A stretch of DNA of 64,000 bases from Rosa chinensis (GCF_002994745.2 NC_037091.1:8471001-8535000), one strand, 5' to 3'; positions 23,252-35,672 are shown, counted from the stretch's first letter. The notes: a model not told the origin generated them from the letters alone. Made by a program: numbers and translations.

Positions 23252-23536
23252 AGCAATTCCAACAATTTCTCCATATTTTAATTTTTCTTTATTTTAGAAA
23301 AAACTTAGTCTCTTTTGCTCCAACAGATTCCCTATAACTATCCTTATTTTAGGGATAGTGAAGAAAGAGAAAATCAAATTCCTTAAATTTACAGCAATCT
23401 CTAAGAATTGTGGATATTTTAGAGATTGCGGTAAAATAAGGAATCTGTTGGAGTTGGAGAAGAAAAAAAAGACTAAAATTTTGACTTTGACTTCTCTATA
23501 ATATAGAAATTATAAAAAAACTGTTAGAGTTGCTCT
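23252..23536. repeat. Small MITE (AGCAA(T/C)TCCAACA ends)
   Basis: The left end AGCAATTCCAACAATTTCTC pairs with the reverse of the right end, AGAGCAACTCTAACAG. Internal inverted pieces include 'aacagattccctataact' and 'aaggaatctgttgg'. It is non-coding and about 285 bp. The superfamily was not determined. Confidence 0.55.
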
Positions 23537-25214
23537 AATAAATTACTCAATAATGATTGATTGTCATGGAGAGCGACATTAAAATAAGCCTTACACTATT
23601 TTCGTTCACATCGATGATAGAAAGGACAATGGTGTATGATCCACTTTTTTTTTTGTTCAATTTTGTTATTGCAAAATTAGATTTATAAGCGCATAGTTAG
23701 CATTATACTATTATATGTGTTGATGAGTAAATAATGATTGCAAATTGGAATAGTTGGAATAACAGATAAAACCCAACAAGCAAATTGATTTGTATTGTGA
23801 ATTTGTTGACTTGGTTATGAACTTATGATTACTGAGAATTGACCCATTTAAATAAATGCAACTTGTGGTTCTAAATGTTTGAAATTAACCAATTTGTCAA
23901 ATATAGAACTAAAACATTAAAATCCCTATTATAAAGAGTCTACCCCTCATACTCATATCAGAAGTTATTTATTTATTTATTTTTAATGAGAAACAGAAGT
24001 TCAAAATTGATACACGCAGTTCACACCAGTTCATCATTGCATTGAGAATGGAGATAGTCCATGGAAATACATAGTAGACTCTTTCTTTTGGTCACATAGC
24101 ATTGTCCTTTTGATTTAAGAAAATCTTAAAGTCTTTAACTTGCCATTAAGAAGCATGCTATCGAGGACACAAAATGAGATTTCTTTACGTATATAGTTTA
24201 CTCATATAAATTGTCATGTTAAATTTAATCGGTATGTTCTAGGAGTCTCTTGATCGATTTTCTTGCATATTTTTTATTTTTTATGACTTTAACTCTGTTT
24301 CTAATTTAATCTCGAGCGAGATTCGATTTTAACCTGAGAGATCATCCAACATTAAAAGAAAATATATAATTCATATGTTAGTAGCTAATTGGTGAACATT
24401 GAAAACATCTGCCGGATAATGGAAGTAACGACTCCAAAAGGGCAAAACCAAGGTAGACAAAAAATGCACAAACAGGTACAAAACTCTTAGCCGGCCTAAT
24501 GGGAGCTAGGGAACACACTGGTACCTAGCTAATAACACAGCTGCATAAGGTCTGAGTAGTGTCTGGCAAATAAGCTTTTCTTTGACGCATTTGACAGCTA
24601 AAACTGTATATGGATTATGCAGAGCAAGTATTCCACCATATACTAATATGTATCAACCATTTTCAGTAACATTTCAGGAGTACTTGTGTACTACAGATCA
24701 AATCAATGAAGCAAAAGGGTTATTGTCAAAGGCTCTACTATACATTTTGGCTACTTCAAGTGTCTAACGTCACAGGCTGACATATTAACATATTCATTCT
24801 CATATGAGATCATGGACCAGATTTTGTGTTTGTTGCACGTCCTTAATTGGCGTACCATTTACTAGTCACTATATGACAAACCTTGAAGTCTGCAACTCGA
24901 TATATAAAATATGAGTTGCTTAATTAGTTTAGATATTTCAAATAATTAATAGGGATCCTATAGCTGTGAGCTCCTTCCTGGAAATTGCTTTTGCTTTTGA
25001 CTAGAGCGAGATTCTTTCTCATTTGTCTTTGGTCTCCATTCAAACAACTTTTGAATAGTGCTAGGATCTTCGACCAAAAAAAAAACAGAGGTAGGATAAA
25101 TAGACAGCCAAGCCCTCAAAAAATATTGAGCTGAAACTCAAACGAAGCACTCTCTCATCGTTCGGAATAGAGTAAAATAGTTCTTCATTCCTTCTTTCAC
25201 TCAAACCAGAAAAC
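23537..25214. other. Upstream region of the MYB gene
   Basis: About 1.7 kb with no other gene recognised. A weak TATA-like GATAAATAG lies near 25094, about 120 bp upstream of the MYB start, followed by CT-rich sequence. No operator-like element can be supported. Confidence 0.4.
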
Positions 25215-26616
25215 ATGGTGAGAGCTCCTTGCTGCGAGAAAATGGGGTTGAAGAAGGGGCCATGGACTACTGAAGAAGACCAGATTCTCATCTCCTACAT
25301 CCAAAATTACGGTCATGGAAATTGGCGAGCTCTGCCCAAGCATGCTGGTAATTACAATTTCCTCGCTATCTGGGTTTCTCTAGCTAGCCAGCTCCAAACA
25401 AAGTTATCGATGAGTTGTTTAAGCTTTCGACTCGTACTTTTTCGCTTATTGTTCTTTCTTTTAGGCTTGTTGAGATGTGGGAAAAGCTGCAGACTCCGGT
25501 GGATAAACTATCTGCGGCCGGATATCAAGAGAGGAAACTTCACTAGAGAAGAAGAAGATGCCATCATCAATCTGCATGAAATGCTTGGTAACAGGTATGC
25601 ATACAATGCTTAACACTTAGTTTTGCATGAAACTTTACTGAACTTCTGAAAAACATGCCATACCCTTTTGCGAAAATGAAATTTCAACATGAACAAGTAT
25701 ATAAATTATGAATCAAAGTTAAGGCTAGCTAGAGACAAACATTGCTTTGAAGTAAAGGATCAGTAGCTAGCTTGACCCCAAATGTTATTGCAAAGAAGAT
25801 GAATTAGATCCATTTTCGAGCATACAAACAAAGGCGACTGGTTCTATGTAATAAAGAATAGCAATTGAAGAACTCAAAGATTCTGTATATTTGAAGCAAC
25901 AGCGATAAAAATTATGGAATACAGATGAATTCATGCAGTAAATAACTAATATCTGTCCTAGTTTTTGTGTCATACTAGTCACAAGCTGCTCTAGTCATAT
26001 TCAAATATATATGGTATATACATATATAAGCATATACTTTTGTACTTGCATAACAAAGTGCCAAACTCATGCACATAATTTAATCACATATATTTCTTTT
26101 ATTTTCAGATGGTCAGCAATCGCAGCAAGATTGCCAGGAAGAACTGATAATGAAATAAAAAATGTATGGCATACCCACTTGAAGAAGAGACTACTCAAAC
26201 ATAATAACACCACATCACCAACATGTAGCACTTCGAATCTCACAAGCCGATATGCGGAGCCAGGAGATGTGAATTTTGAGAGTCCAACAAGTCATGCATC
26301 AATGTCACCACAACCAAGTTCTAGTGATGATTTTTCATCAGTCACTGAAGCCTCGGCCGCAACCGGTCAGAACATGATCAAAGATGAAAAGATCGAGTTG
26401 GATGCAACCTTCCTCGAAATCGATGACAGTTTCTGGTCAGAGGCACTTTCAGCTGACAATTCCGGAGACAACCAATTAGAGTTTTTGGAGGGCACAAATG
26501 ATCAAGCACAACTGCAACTTCTACTCCCTTCAAACATTGATGATGGCATGGACTTTTGGTACGACCTTTTCATCAAAGCTGGCTATGGGGACACACCAGA
26601 ACTACCAGAGTTTTGA
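25215..26616 (+). CDS. R2R3-MYB transcription factor, subgroup 2 (MYB13/14/15-like)
   Basis: Three exons: 25215-25347, 25465-25594 and 26109-26616, with GT-AG introns in the positions usual for plant R2R3-MYBs; the joined CDS gives 256 residues. R2 (about 13-64) and R3 (about 65-115) carry the regular aromatic residues: W in R2; F then W in R3. The N-terminus [18 protein letters not shown] is typical. The bHLH-contact signature in R3 is not present ([10 protein letters not shown] where it would need Leu and Arg). The C-terminal [10 protein letters not shown] (from residue 192) matches the subgroup 2 motif shared by MYB13, MYB14 and MYB15. Those family members act in the nucleus in cold and stress responses and, in some species, stilbene or phenylpropanoid control; this copy's targets are not shown by the sequence. 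[13 protein letters not shown] has His where most relatives have Gln. Confidence 0.93.
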
Positions 26617-27658
26617 ATTATTTCTTTCTTAGTTATTTTATTTGGCGGTTAGAGGAGTAGTTTAAACATGGTATCTCGAATTGACCGTACATTAACATTA
26701 GTAGGCATGGAAATTCCGATGTGGGACAAAAAGTTGTCACCTTGTCCAAAAGCTTGAATTTGAAGCACTGATGAACAAGCTATAGATCGAGGACATATAG
26801 TCTACAAAAGACTGAAAAGAATAAAGGGAGAGACATAAATACTTGAGAAAAATTTTGTATATGGACCTAGTTAGATTTGAGTGATTCAGTTGGTAATTCT
26901 CCTCCGATCCTGCATTTTCTAAGCTTTCCATCAATCAATCAAGTTTATTGTTCTCTAGATTAGTATGGTCATCAAGATTATGTAACGATGACGATAAAGA
27001 CGAAGAAAATGATGTAATTGAGTTTTATGTTTTCTACCAAATGCATCAAATCTTATGTAATTACGTGCACCAATTGGTTTTGCAACAATTTGTTTGATCA
27101 TGCTCTAGTTATGAAAGATGAATTGCTTTTGTGCTGGAGGATTAAATTTGAATATTACTTGTTGGATGACAAAATCTTGTTCATCCAAAAAAAAAAGATG
27201 CAGAAAGGTGTGAATTTTCAACCTAATGCACACAAAGATTTATGTAGTTTGGACCATTTATGCCTGGTTTTTTTCATTTAAGAAATTGCATTTTTGCAAA
27301 GATCGCTTTTTAGTAAGATGGACGAGAGGTGACCTTTTATGAAAAAAAGAGAGTGATGACTTGCTCCTTTGTCTAGACAATGTGCGTTTAACAACAGCAG
27401 TTGTAGCTAGCTAGATTTGAGTTTGTCAAAGTAATAGCTCTCGCTTAATATGCAATACACCCACTAAATTGTCTAGTATCTTTGTTGGTTTGCTAATTTC
27501 CTTAGTGGAAGCAAGATGTTTGCTCAAATGTATGAGAAATCAGGCGAAGCAAAGGATGTTGATTCGTCATTGATAAAAGACTGTTGAATCGCATCTATAA
27601 AAGTCATATAGGAATGAGTAAGCTCTATTTTTCTCCTCTAACAAAATCTACTATGGCA
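26617..27658. other. MYB 3' flank
   Basis: AT-rich sequence following the MYB stop. No second gene, repeat or RNA gene was recognised. Confidence 0.45.
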
Positions 27659-27666
27659 TTGAGGGC

Positions 27667-28241
27667 CAGGGCCGGTCCTGAGATTCTAACGACCTGAGAC
27701 GAAGAATTAAAATGTGGCCTCTCATGTATTTTGAACTCAATTGAGAAAACAAAATAAATAAAGAAATAACATGTGTCTTGATTAAAATAAATTAAACAAA
27801 AATATTTAATTTTTATTCATACATAAACTTTTGAAATACAAAATTATTTATATGAAAAAGGATTAGGAAAACTGGGCCGCAATGTGTTAGAAGAAAAGGA
27901 AAAGGAGAAAGTTATTGACTTAATTCATTGAAAGGAAAAGAAAAAAAAAAGTGAAAGGTCAGAGCCAAGGGCCGACCCAGTTGTGAGGAAAGGAGAAATC
28001 ATTGACTCAATTTAGTGAATTCATTAAAAAGAAACAAAAATAGTGGAATGTTAGCGCCAAGGGTCGAACCTGGGTGGTGATGTAGTGAGAATAACAATGC
28101 TACCGCTGGTGCAAGATGATTTACTTTGCTTGTTGAAGCAAAACAAGCATAATATATAAAAACAAATTAAACCTCGGAGGCCCGCAAAGACCAGTGGCCC
28201 GAGACAGCTGCCTCAAGCGGCAGCCCTCAGGACTGGCCTTG
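27667..28241. mobile_element. hAT-type MITE with 8-bp TSD
   Basis: The element starts CAGGGCCGGTCCTGAG and ends CTCAGGACTGGCCTTG. It is flanked by TTGAGGGC on both sides (27659-27666, 28242-28249), the 8-bp duplication typical of hAT transposons. It is 575 bp and non-coding. Inside is a ~95-bp direct duplication (around 'agccaagggccgaccc' and 'cgccaagggtcgaacc'). The minus strand of the second copy carries box-A/box-B-like pol III motifs (GCACCAGCGGTAGC near 28103-28113; AGGTTCGACCC at 28060-28070). Confidence 0.82.
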
Positions 28242-28861
28242 TTGAGGGCTGAGGAACACAGCTAGGCTCCTAGCTTTAACCAATCATAGCCATGGCATCC
28301 ACTACTAGAGTTGGGTGAAATGCTATTGAAATGTCACCAATCGCCATATTTGGATCAGACCACAATTATATAACGATCATAACCAAAAAACAAATGAAGA
28401 CTTAAATTAAACATGATTTCGATGCAAAAATACCATATAATTAAATCTCATGATATAAACTGATCGCCACTAGTCTAAGAATCATGTTGACGGTAATGTA
28501 TGCTAGACAGGTCTGAACAATAAGTCCAATATATGTGCATGAATTTCGGGTCATCAAAAATGTAGTGTGGACTATATCAGTTTGAACACAGCTATACACC
28601 ACTGATCCAAAATGTGGCTAAAAGCTTTTGGTCCTTACTCCTCAGTCCTCAGTGTCAGTCTCTATACGTCAATCACATGCTCATCAAATGTCTTCATTTT
28701 ATGTGACCATTCATATTACATAATTCTAAGTCTTGCTACGAGAACCAAAAAATTTTATTTTTATGTGACCATTCACACATATATTCTAAGCTCAAATCTT
28801 TATTTTTAGTGGACGTTGGAGTCATACTGTTTAAGTTTGTCCTCATACTATATATCACCTA

Positions 28862-29160
28862 GTCTTGATAGCTGCTTCTTACTGAACGCACCAACCCAAA
28901 GAGAGAGTTATTACTTTGAAGAAGAACAACGAAGTTGTGACTTGGGGATGACTGGTTACAATCTATAGCTATCGATTCACAACGAGAAAATCGGATTACA
29001 GTAAGTCGTCACTCGTCAAAGACTTAGCAAGAAACTTAAGGTCACTCCGGCTGGCTTCTTTGGATCAGATATGAACACTCCGCCGCTGGGGTCAGCTATC
29101 ACTGCACAACAATGAGATTTACCAATAAGCCTCTAAAAGGACATGTTGAAGTAACGGAAA
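28862..29160 (-). pseudogene. Old, deleted duplicate of the DMC1 3' end
   Basis: On the minus strand 29107-29050 repeats the start of DMC1 exon 14 ([19 protein letters not shown] against [19 protein letters not shown] in the gene), including its splice acceptor and some intron 13 sequence (29108-29160). The match stops inside the exon. About 150 bp further along, 28862-28890 (tcttgatagctgcttcttactgaac) matches 30411-30440, which lies downstream of DMC1 exon 15. This therefore looks like a tandem copy of the gene's 3' end with about 700 bp deleted, including exon 15. It is non-functional and more diverged than the recent copy at 37579-39207. Confidence 0.7.
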
Positions 29161-29515
29161 TTAGTAATATGGGTCGGCAATTACTAACCGTCTAGTTGTC
29201 CTATACTCTATACCAGACAGGAAATAACAGAATGGGGAAGCTAGTCTATGCAATTACTAATTATGAGTGAGTATCGCAACTACCATAAAATTTTAACTGC
29301 TTGAGAAGACAATAAAGACTTGAAATTAAACACCAAATTTAATTCTTGTATATACTTCTTCATTCACCAAAGAATGCCTCACCTCAGCAATTAATTCGAA
29401 GGACTAAATAAAAAAAGTTTTAAGACCAGGTACTGTAAAAGCAATTTATCGTTTATCATTTGCAGGCAAGCATCTAAATTCAGAAGTAGCCAACACTAGA
29501 AGAGACTTGATTTCA

Positions 29516-31115
29516 GACTATGAATACAGAGCCACACTCAAGAAAAGTTAATAATCCAATAGAACGCAAACTTCACATAACAATCGTAGATGGAGGTTAC
29601 TATAACTGCATACTAGTATATATGGCAAGCTCAAACCTGAGAGGATTGGTTTTATGGGAGCCGCATGGAAAAGCAATGATCAAACTGCAAGGAATGCACT
29701 AGTAGGCATGATTATCAAAATATCAAGTGATCTCTCAGAAACTTGATTAAGAGGCAACGATCAAGTGAGAGCTGTGCAAATTTCTTCAAAAAAGTTCAAG
29801 GAATCTATCTATAAAATTACTTAGGTGGCTACAGCATTTGCTGTAGAGATAGAGAATACAGTTGGACAACATTTTCCATTCTCAAAATGCATCAGTACTG
29901 TTAGTAGGATATCCGCCAACATACTACACCATATATCGAAGGTACGTAAGACGTGTATATGGGATTAGGATATGAATGAAAAAGATAATGGACTCGGAAG
30001 TATCAAGTTTCAGCAACAATGGAGCTTCAGCACACCACAGTGAGCACACACTTGATACTTTCAGAGAATGTTATTAGTTCATTCTTATGACATATTATTA
30101 AATTTTGTGGTTTCGTTGTATATGTTAAAGTATGTGAGAGTTATGCTAAGGATGGGAATTTGCTGAGTGGTATATGTAATTGAATTTTTTTTTTTTTTTT
30201 TTGGCTGAGTTTGGAGAGAACCTCTTACGTAAGGAGGTGTAGAGAACCAGAAGACCGGTAATTGATTTTCTGGAGCATTCACCTCTCTGCATTGTCTGTG
30301 TTCAATGTGATCATACATATTAAACTGATCTTAGTCTTAGGAAATCATTGATGGTCCTTGGAGCCTTACTAAAAAAGTAGCCTGTTATATCTTTCTGTTC
30401 CTCAAAATAAGTCTTGATTGCTGCTTCTTACTGAACCCACTAAAGAGAATGAGAAAGAAGTTAGGTTTTTGATGTAAGAATGGGCTAGGTCTGTAGGCAA
30501 TAATTTATGGAAAAAAGAAATTGATTTGCAAAGACACTCTGACAAGAGTAATAAGATTTTGACGGCAAGTCCTTAACTTGAGGTTACTCATACCTACAGA
30601 CACAAGAACAGAGAAGACCTTTATAACTAGCCAATTAAGGAATAATACTGTGGTGTCCTGATACTTATGCCTAAAGTTTTGTTCTTTCTAAATCAGATAA
30701 TAACGTTTTCTTAGATAGAGTAGTACATGTAAACAAGTATCGTACAAGAAAAGCAATTTAAGTGTGCTAGATGCTTTTGCACACTAGATAAGCGCTCAGG
30801 TAAAGTAACCTTGCTCAAACATTCAATACTGAAGTCATTCATTTTCTAGCATAAGTTGCTAGTGCATTATGTTTACGCTTATCGTTACCACTCTATACCA
30901 TGCCTCTCCTCTCTGCATATCAGTGCCACTTTTTACCAACTATGATAGTATATAGCAGGAAATTAAAATATTACAGTATTTTGTTGCTTCTTGTGTCACA
31001 GAAAGGTGTTGCACTTCAGTCCTTTGCATCTGCAATGCCTCCTGCAGTTATCTGGAAAACGTTCGTTTCTGTCAAGAATAACAACACCTATAGGCCTACC
31101 CTAGTCATGAAACAT
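29516..31115. repeat. Duplicated block, copy A (DMC1 intron 14, exon 15 and 3' flank)
   Basis: About 1.6 kb is repeated almost perfectly at 37598-39207. The block covers part of DMC1 intron 14, exon 15 and about 1.5 kb downstream. Differences noticed are one base near 29828, the poly-T length near 30187 and an 11-bp insertion in the other copy near 39182. Because copy A is continuous with the DMC1 gene it is the source. Confidence 0.9.
30188..30257 (-). mobile_element. 5'-truncated SINE with TSD
   Basis: A poly-T run followed by 'ggctgagtttggagagaacctcttacgtaagg...' ends between copies of GTAATTGA(A)TTTT (30176 and 30258). The tail resembles the 3' end of the fuller SINE at 41229-41488 (tgtagagaa, ttacgtaa, poly-A on the minus strand). 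It lies inside the duplicated block, so a second copy is present near 38270. Confidence 0.5.
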
Positions 31116-34068
31116 GCAGTCTCAGTTATAGGATGGTGCAGGTAATGATAAAAGTCATAAAGTATAAAGCAAAAGCAAATGAGAAGGATATTGCTTCAGC
31201 CTCAGGCAGGTTTGGGGCATCAAACACCTTGCAGACGCGCTGTTCTCCTTTGCCTTTTCTAAACATGAGCCTTATGGTTGCTGCATGGGCAAGCACATGA
31301 CCTCCTGCTGGTTTCTTTGGATCAGATATGAACACTCCACCACCGGGGTCAGCTATCACTGCATGGTAATCGGATTCACTGTGAGCCTCTAACTTACATG
31401 CATCAAATTACTATAAGATCCACTCAAGAACTACACTTTCAAAAATGATCCATGATTGAGCTCAAAAGGGTCTTTGAATTTGGTCCATGACCAATTACCT
31501 TGGTTGGTCATATAGACAGCGACATTGAATTCCTCAGCAATCTTTATTAATCGGGAAAGCATCTGTGCAAGTTTTTGCTGAAGAAGAAAAATAAAGAGGA
31601 AGGACATAAGATTTAAATGAGTGTATATTTTATTTGGTCTGAAAGATCTAAATGATAGTAATATGAGCCTATGTATTGCAGGGAATCTGTGAAACTGACC
31701 TGGCGATCTGCAAGCTCTCCTCTCCCAGTAAAATCAACACGAAATAGAGCAATTACTGAGTCCACAATCTGAAAAACATGAACACATAGAAGTCAATCTG
31801 ATACTTGTACCATAACAGAGTTCTGGCAAGTAAAGTACTGAAGTCTTTACCAGAAGTCTGAATGGCTCTTCAGCCATTTTTGCAGCTAGACCAAGAAGCA
31901 GATTATACTGATGCTCGTATGTAAAAGCACGAGCATAAACAATCTTTATGCAGTCACAGAAAATGTCAAGGTTAGTTCACAGTCATGTATCAAACTATCA
32001 TTTGTTCAACTGAAAGTGTATGTTAGATTGAGGATTACATTATCGAGGACAGCTCCTGGGTCCAAGCCAAATCTTTCAGCTATAGGTATTATTCGTTCAG
32101 GCCGGCTGCAAGTGCACTTAGTTAAGAAGAAAACATTCTTATATTGGTGGTATTGATGAAGATAATTCTTGGTCATCCTTTGTTGATAAAAAGCTACATG
32201 AAACATTAGTTAGGATGGACAAAGAAAAAGGATACAAAGTTCCCTCAGTATCAATGTAAGCAACCTTTCCATTCCCTCCATGCATGTTAATAGGAAGCTG
32301 AAAAGTAGCAAACAAGCTCAGTCAGCAAGGTTTGATGTATAGAATGTGGTATTTGAATCAAACTGCATGTTTCAGTATGGAAATCTTTGGCTAGCCACTA
32401 GTTTATTATGCGAGAAAGACCAGATATGGGATGCACAGTTGTAAAAGCAGTATTGGCATTCAACTTTACTTGGCATGGCATTGCAGCAGTCCAAAACCCA
32501 CAATTATCACTTTTTCGGCAACATGGTTCTTAATGGTGTATAATTTCTCTGTCAATCAAACTGAATGATATGCAAGATGGCTGGAAATCACAGTCAATGT
32601 AAACTTAACATTTCACTACTCAAATGCCAGACTTTTAGAGAAAGACCACAACAGAATTTTGCACAATGATGGCATGATTTTCAGTACGCTAAGACAGTCA
32701 CAACTTAAGGAGAGAGACAAACCTGTGTAGTTACGCAGAGTGTGTGTGCAAGCTGTGTTTTCCCAGACCTGAAATCAGTGCTTAGGTTTAATACAAGCAA
32801 TGGACAACAGTGATACTCAAAGAAACATTTCAGGTTATGGACACCAGTGATACTCAAAGAAACAATGCTCACCTAAATTCCCCAAAGGCTTCTGTGATTG
32901 CTAGAGTTTCAACCCCACCTGCAATTTATTAACAACAGAATCAAATGATAACAAACTATCTACCATAATAAACGTTAGATTGAATAACTAATAGCACAAG
33001 ATTACCGCCTAACAGTTCATCAAGTGCTTGGCTCCCAGTTGTAATGCGAATCACAGACTTCCTCTATACACCAAAACAAAAGTCAACTTCTGAGGTTCAC
33101 ATTCATCCCCACACTAACTAATTTTCAAGACTGCATTTACTTAAGCCAGCTTAGAACCACAAACAACTTTAAACTTACTCTGGTTAGAGCATCACTCCCA
33201 GTAATATATCCAAAGTTCTGAAAAAGAAAAAACAATAATGAAAACCGAGAAGAAACTTATCACTCGAAAAACTTCAGAAAATCTAGATAAACATTTCAGA
33301 TTATGGCAAGGTTAAGCACTAACCACTATCTTCTCAGCAGCTTCACAAATCTTATCAACTTTGGCCTCAGATAAGCCTTTAATTCCGGTCAAGTTCTACC
33401 AAACAACAATCACAGTAAGGAAATCCAACTAGAACATTTAGTCATTTACAGTTTAGAAAAATTAGAGGTGAAATTAGCTATACCTTCTTGGTGTGCATCA
33501 TCAAACCATTGCAGGTGTAGATCCCTGCGTCCTGAAGCTTCTTAACATCTCCGGCATTGATTCCCTGAGCAATCACTGCACACAAAACTCATCACTCCAT
33601 GACAACTCCGATTTAGTCACTTCCAAAGCAAATTTGGCTTATAGTTTTAGTCTAATTTTAAAATCGTGAGCAAAACACACTCAATTTCTACGAAACCAGA
33701 AAAAACTAAGCAAATCCATCTGAAATTTGAAGATTGACTGAAAATCCAGTTCAGCTCGGAAACCGAAGCAGTTTTGTGATCATCGAGAAATTCAAATACC
33801 AGTGCGAAATGATCGAAATCGAAAATTGAAGTATGTAAAGCGAAATTGAATGGTTGTGAAGCTTACACTTATCGATCACTTCGAAGAGGTCGTCTTCATC
33901 GTCGATGTCTTCGCGTTCGATGAGCTGCATCTGGCTTTGATCTTCGGCTCTGAGGACCAAGGCAGAGAAAGGTTAGGTTATTCCAAAGTGAAACAAGGCT
34001 ATACCGCCTATACGATCGGAATTGAAGCAAATAGAGAGAGGAGTTTGCAAATCTGTGACTTACTTCAT
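31016..34068 (-). CDS. DMC1: Meiotic recombinase DMC1 (15 exons)
   Basis: Fifteen exons in minus-strand order: 34064-34068, 33867-33949, 33484-33575, 33324-33395, 33179-33217, 33006-33063, 32873-32918, 32723-32768, 32236-32297, 32039-32105, 31851-31943, 31700-31768, 31499-31577, 31192-31358, 31016-31060. All phases join, giving 340 residues, close to other plant DMC1 proteins. It shows a helix-hairpin-helix N-domain (about 30-85), Walker A in GEFRSGKTQ (129-137), Walker B in RLLIVDS (219-225), the loop [14 protein letters not shown], and the C-terminus [17 protein letters not shown]1 forms filaments on single-stranded DNA and drives strand exchange between homologues in meiosis. Exon 1 codes only ATG-AA. 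Intron 9 (32106-32235) and intron 14 (31061-31191, AT-AC) have U12-type splice sites. RAD51 is excluded by the plant-DMC1-like sequence through the gene; expected expression is meiotic. Confidence 0.96.
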
Positions 34069-34206
34069 CTTCGCTCTCTGTGGTTGGGTTGACGAAACGG
34101 CGACGTTTGGTGGTTGCGGGAGAGTGGAAATCTTATAGAGAGAAATGGAGAGGGTAGAGAGAGAGTATCTGAAATTTGAATTTCAGAGGAATGGGAGGGG
34201 ATGTCA

Positions 34207-34213
34207 ATTTATA
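34207..34213 (-). promoter_or_regulatory. Possible DMC1 TATA box
   Basis: The minus strand reads CTCTATAAATTG, about 140 bp upstream of the ATG. A second, weaker CTATAAGATT lies nearer, at about 34130-34137. Neither is tested by transcript data. Confidence 0.4.
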
Positions 34214-35672
34214 GAGCGGGAATGGACCAAAACGATGGCGTTTCATAAGCGGGGAGCTTCGCTTTGTGCATCTTTTACCGTTGTGTCAAATTTATTTAAC
34301 TGCACTTTCTTACCAAATATAGGTACATTTTCTGAATGGCGGGCTCGATGCCTCGGGATATATCTCTGACTTGGTTTTTTAATCGTAACATAATCTTTTG
34401 TCATCTTTTGCTACGACACTTTTTTAAAATGATACTCTAAAAGTTGGAAGAGAAATATTTCTGACATAGACGGAAAATAGTGTTTAGCACATGGTGTCAT
34501 TCATGTGTGACTTGAGATGAGGCCGAAATAATGAATTTTTCTTTTCATCTTCCTAAAATGTAAACACATGAAAGTGTATACATAGTTAATTAGTATCTAT
34601 TTACGTAATATTTAAGCTATATTAAGTATTATTAACCGTTAATGTGAAAAAAAGTGAATCAGTGCCATGCATCTGTCACAAATTTAGCTTTTTGTAGACA
34701 AGATGGAGTAGGTTATTACTTATATATTAGAAAGTGGGAATGCAAACTTATGTATCATAAGTTACTTGCATGATATATGTGACACCAAAGATCTGACATA
34801 TCTGAGTCATTCCCTTCTAAGCATAAACCGAATCCAACTCATGTGAGCAAATTATAAAGAGGGTAAATCTCATAACTTGAATTCATTGAGAAGAAACACT
34901 TTTTAGGAAAAAAAAAAAAAAAAGGGGTAAATACATGTAGAATTTACATCAAAAACTAAAAAGTGAAAACTTAGTGCTAATACTTAACAAAGCAATGTGA
35001 AAGGTAATAACGTGTACAGGAAACTCAGGTCGGGTAGAACTTCATCTATTTACAGAAACAGACTCTTCAAGGTGTTCAAGTTGCAGTAACCATATGTAGA
35101 GCTTCATTAAAATTCAGGTTAAATGGTAATGACTCATACAGCATAAAGCCTTATACCCATTGGGTTGTGAAGATGTAGAGTCCATGTTCATATGTGCTCA
35201 ACACTGATACCAACTACCGCAATGCAAATAGAAGATGGTCGCTGTTGTGTTTTATTAGTTCTTCAATTAACAGAGATGGTAGCTATTATGTTTTATTCGT
35301 TCATGTTAGAGATTGCAATCACAATATAATTAGAAATTGCAATAGCTATGTTATAATAACAAATTGTGCTACTTTGTAATTTTATAATGTTATAAACGGC
35401 ACGTGCCACAAAGCTATGGGGCCATATGGCTTAGTTTTGAGAATCATGTCCTGCTTCCAAAAACAAGATGAAGTCTGGTGGTAGGCATAAGGCAACAGAA
35501 TCATCCAGAAGCAAACATAAATAAACCACGAACCAGAACTACTAATGGAAAATGTAAATAGAGTTATTACTTAATTTTGGGTACAAAATAGTTATTACTT
35601 ATTGCTGAACAAGAGTTGCAAGAAAACAAACAAAATGAATACTTTAAGTAGAGCAAATAAAAGTTCTTGACA
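34214..35672. other. Intergenic between DMC1 and the F-box gene
   Basis: About 1.4 kb holding the DMC1 upstream region and the 3' side of the F-box gene. No further gene, TIR element or RNA gene was recognised. Confidence 0.45.

Noticed and set aside
28050..28115. A tRNA gene on the minus strand
   Set aside because: Only box-A/box-B-like strings are present; no acceptor stem or anticodon arm can be folded.
29043..29107. A second DMC1 gene
   Set aside because: Only the first ~19 codons of exon 14 and intron sequence are present; the copy breaks off and lacks exon 15.
31126..31359. DMC1 exon 14 read through to a stop (ISFSFAFAL... C-terminus)
   Set aside because: An exact in-phase DMC1 C-terminus exists 131 bp further on behind AT-AC splice sites, so the read-through is intron sequence.
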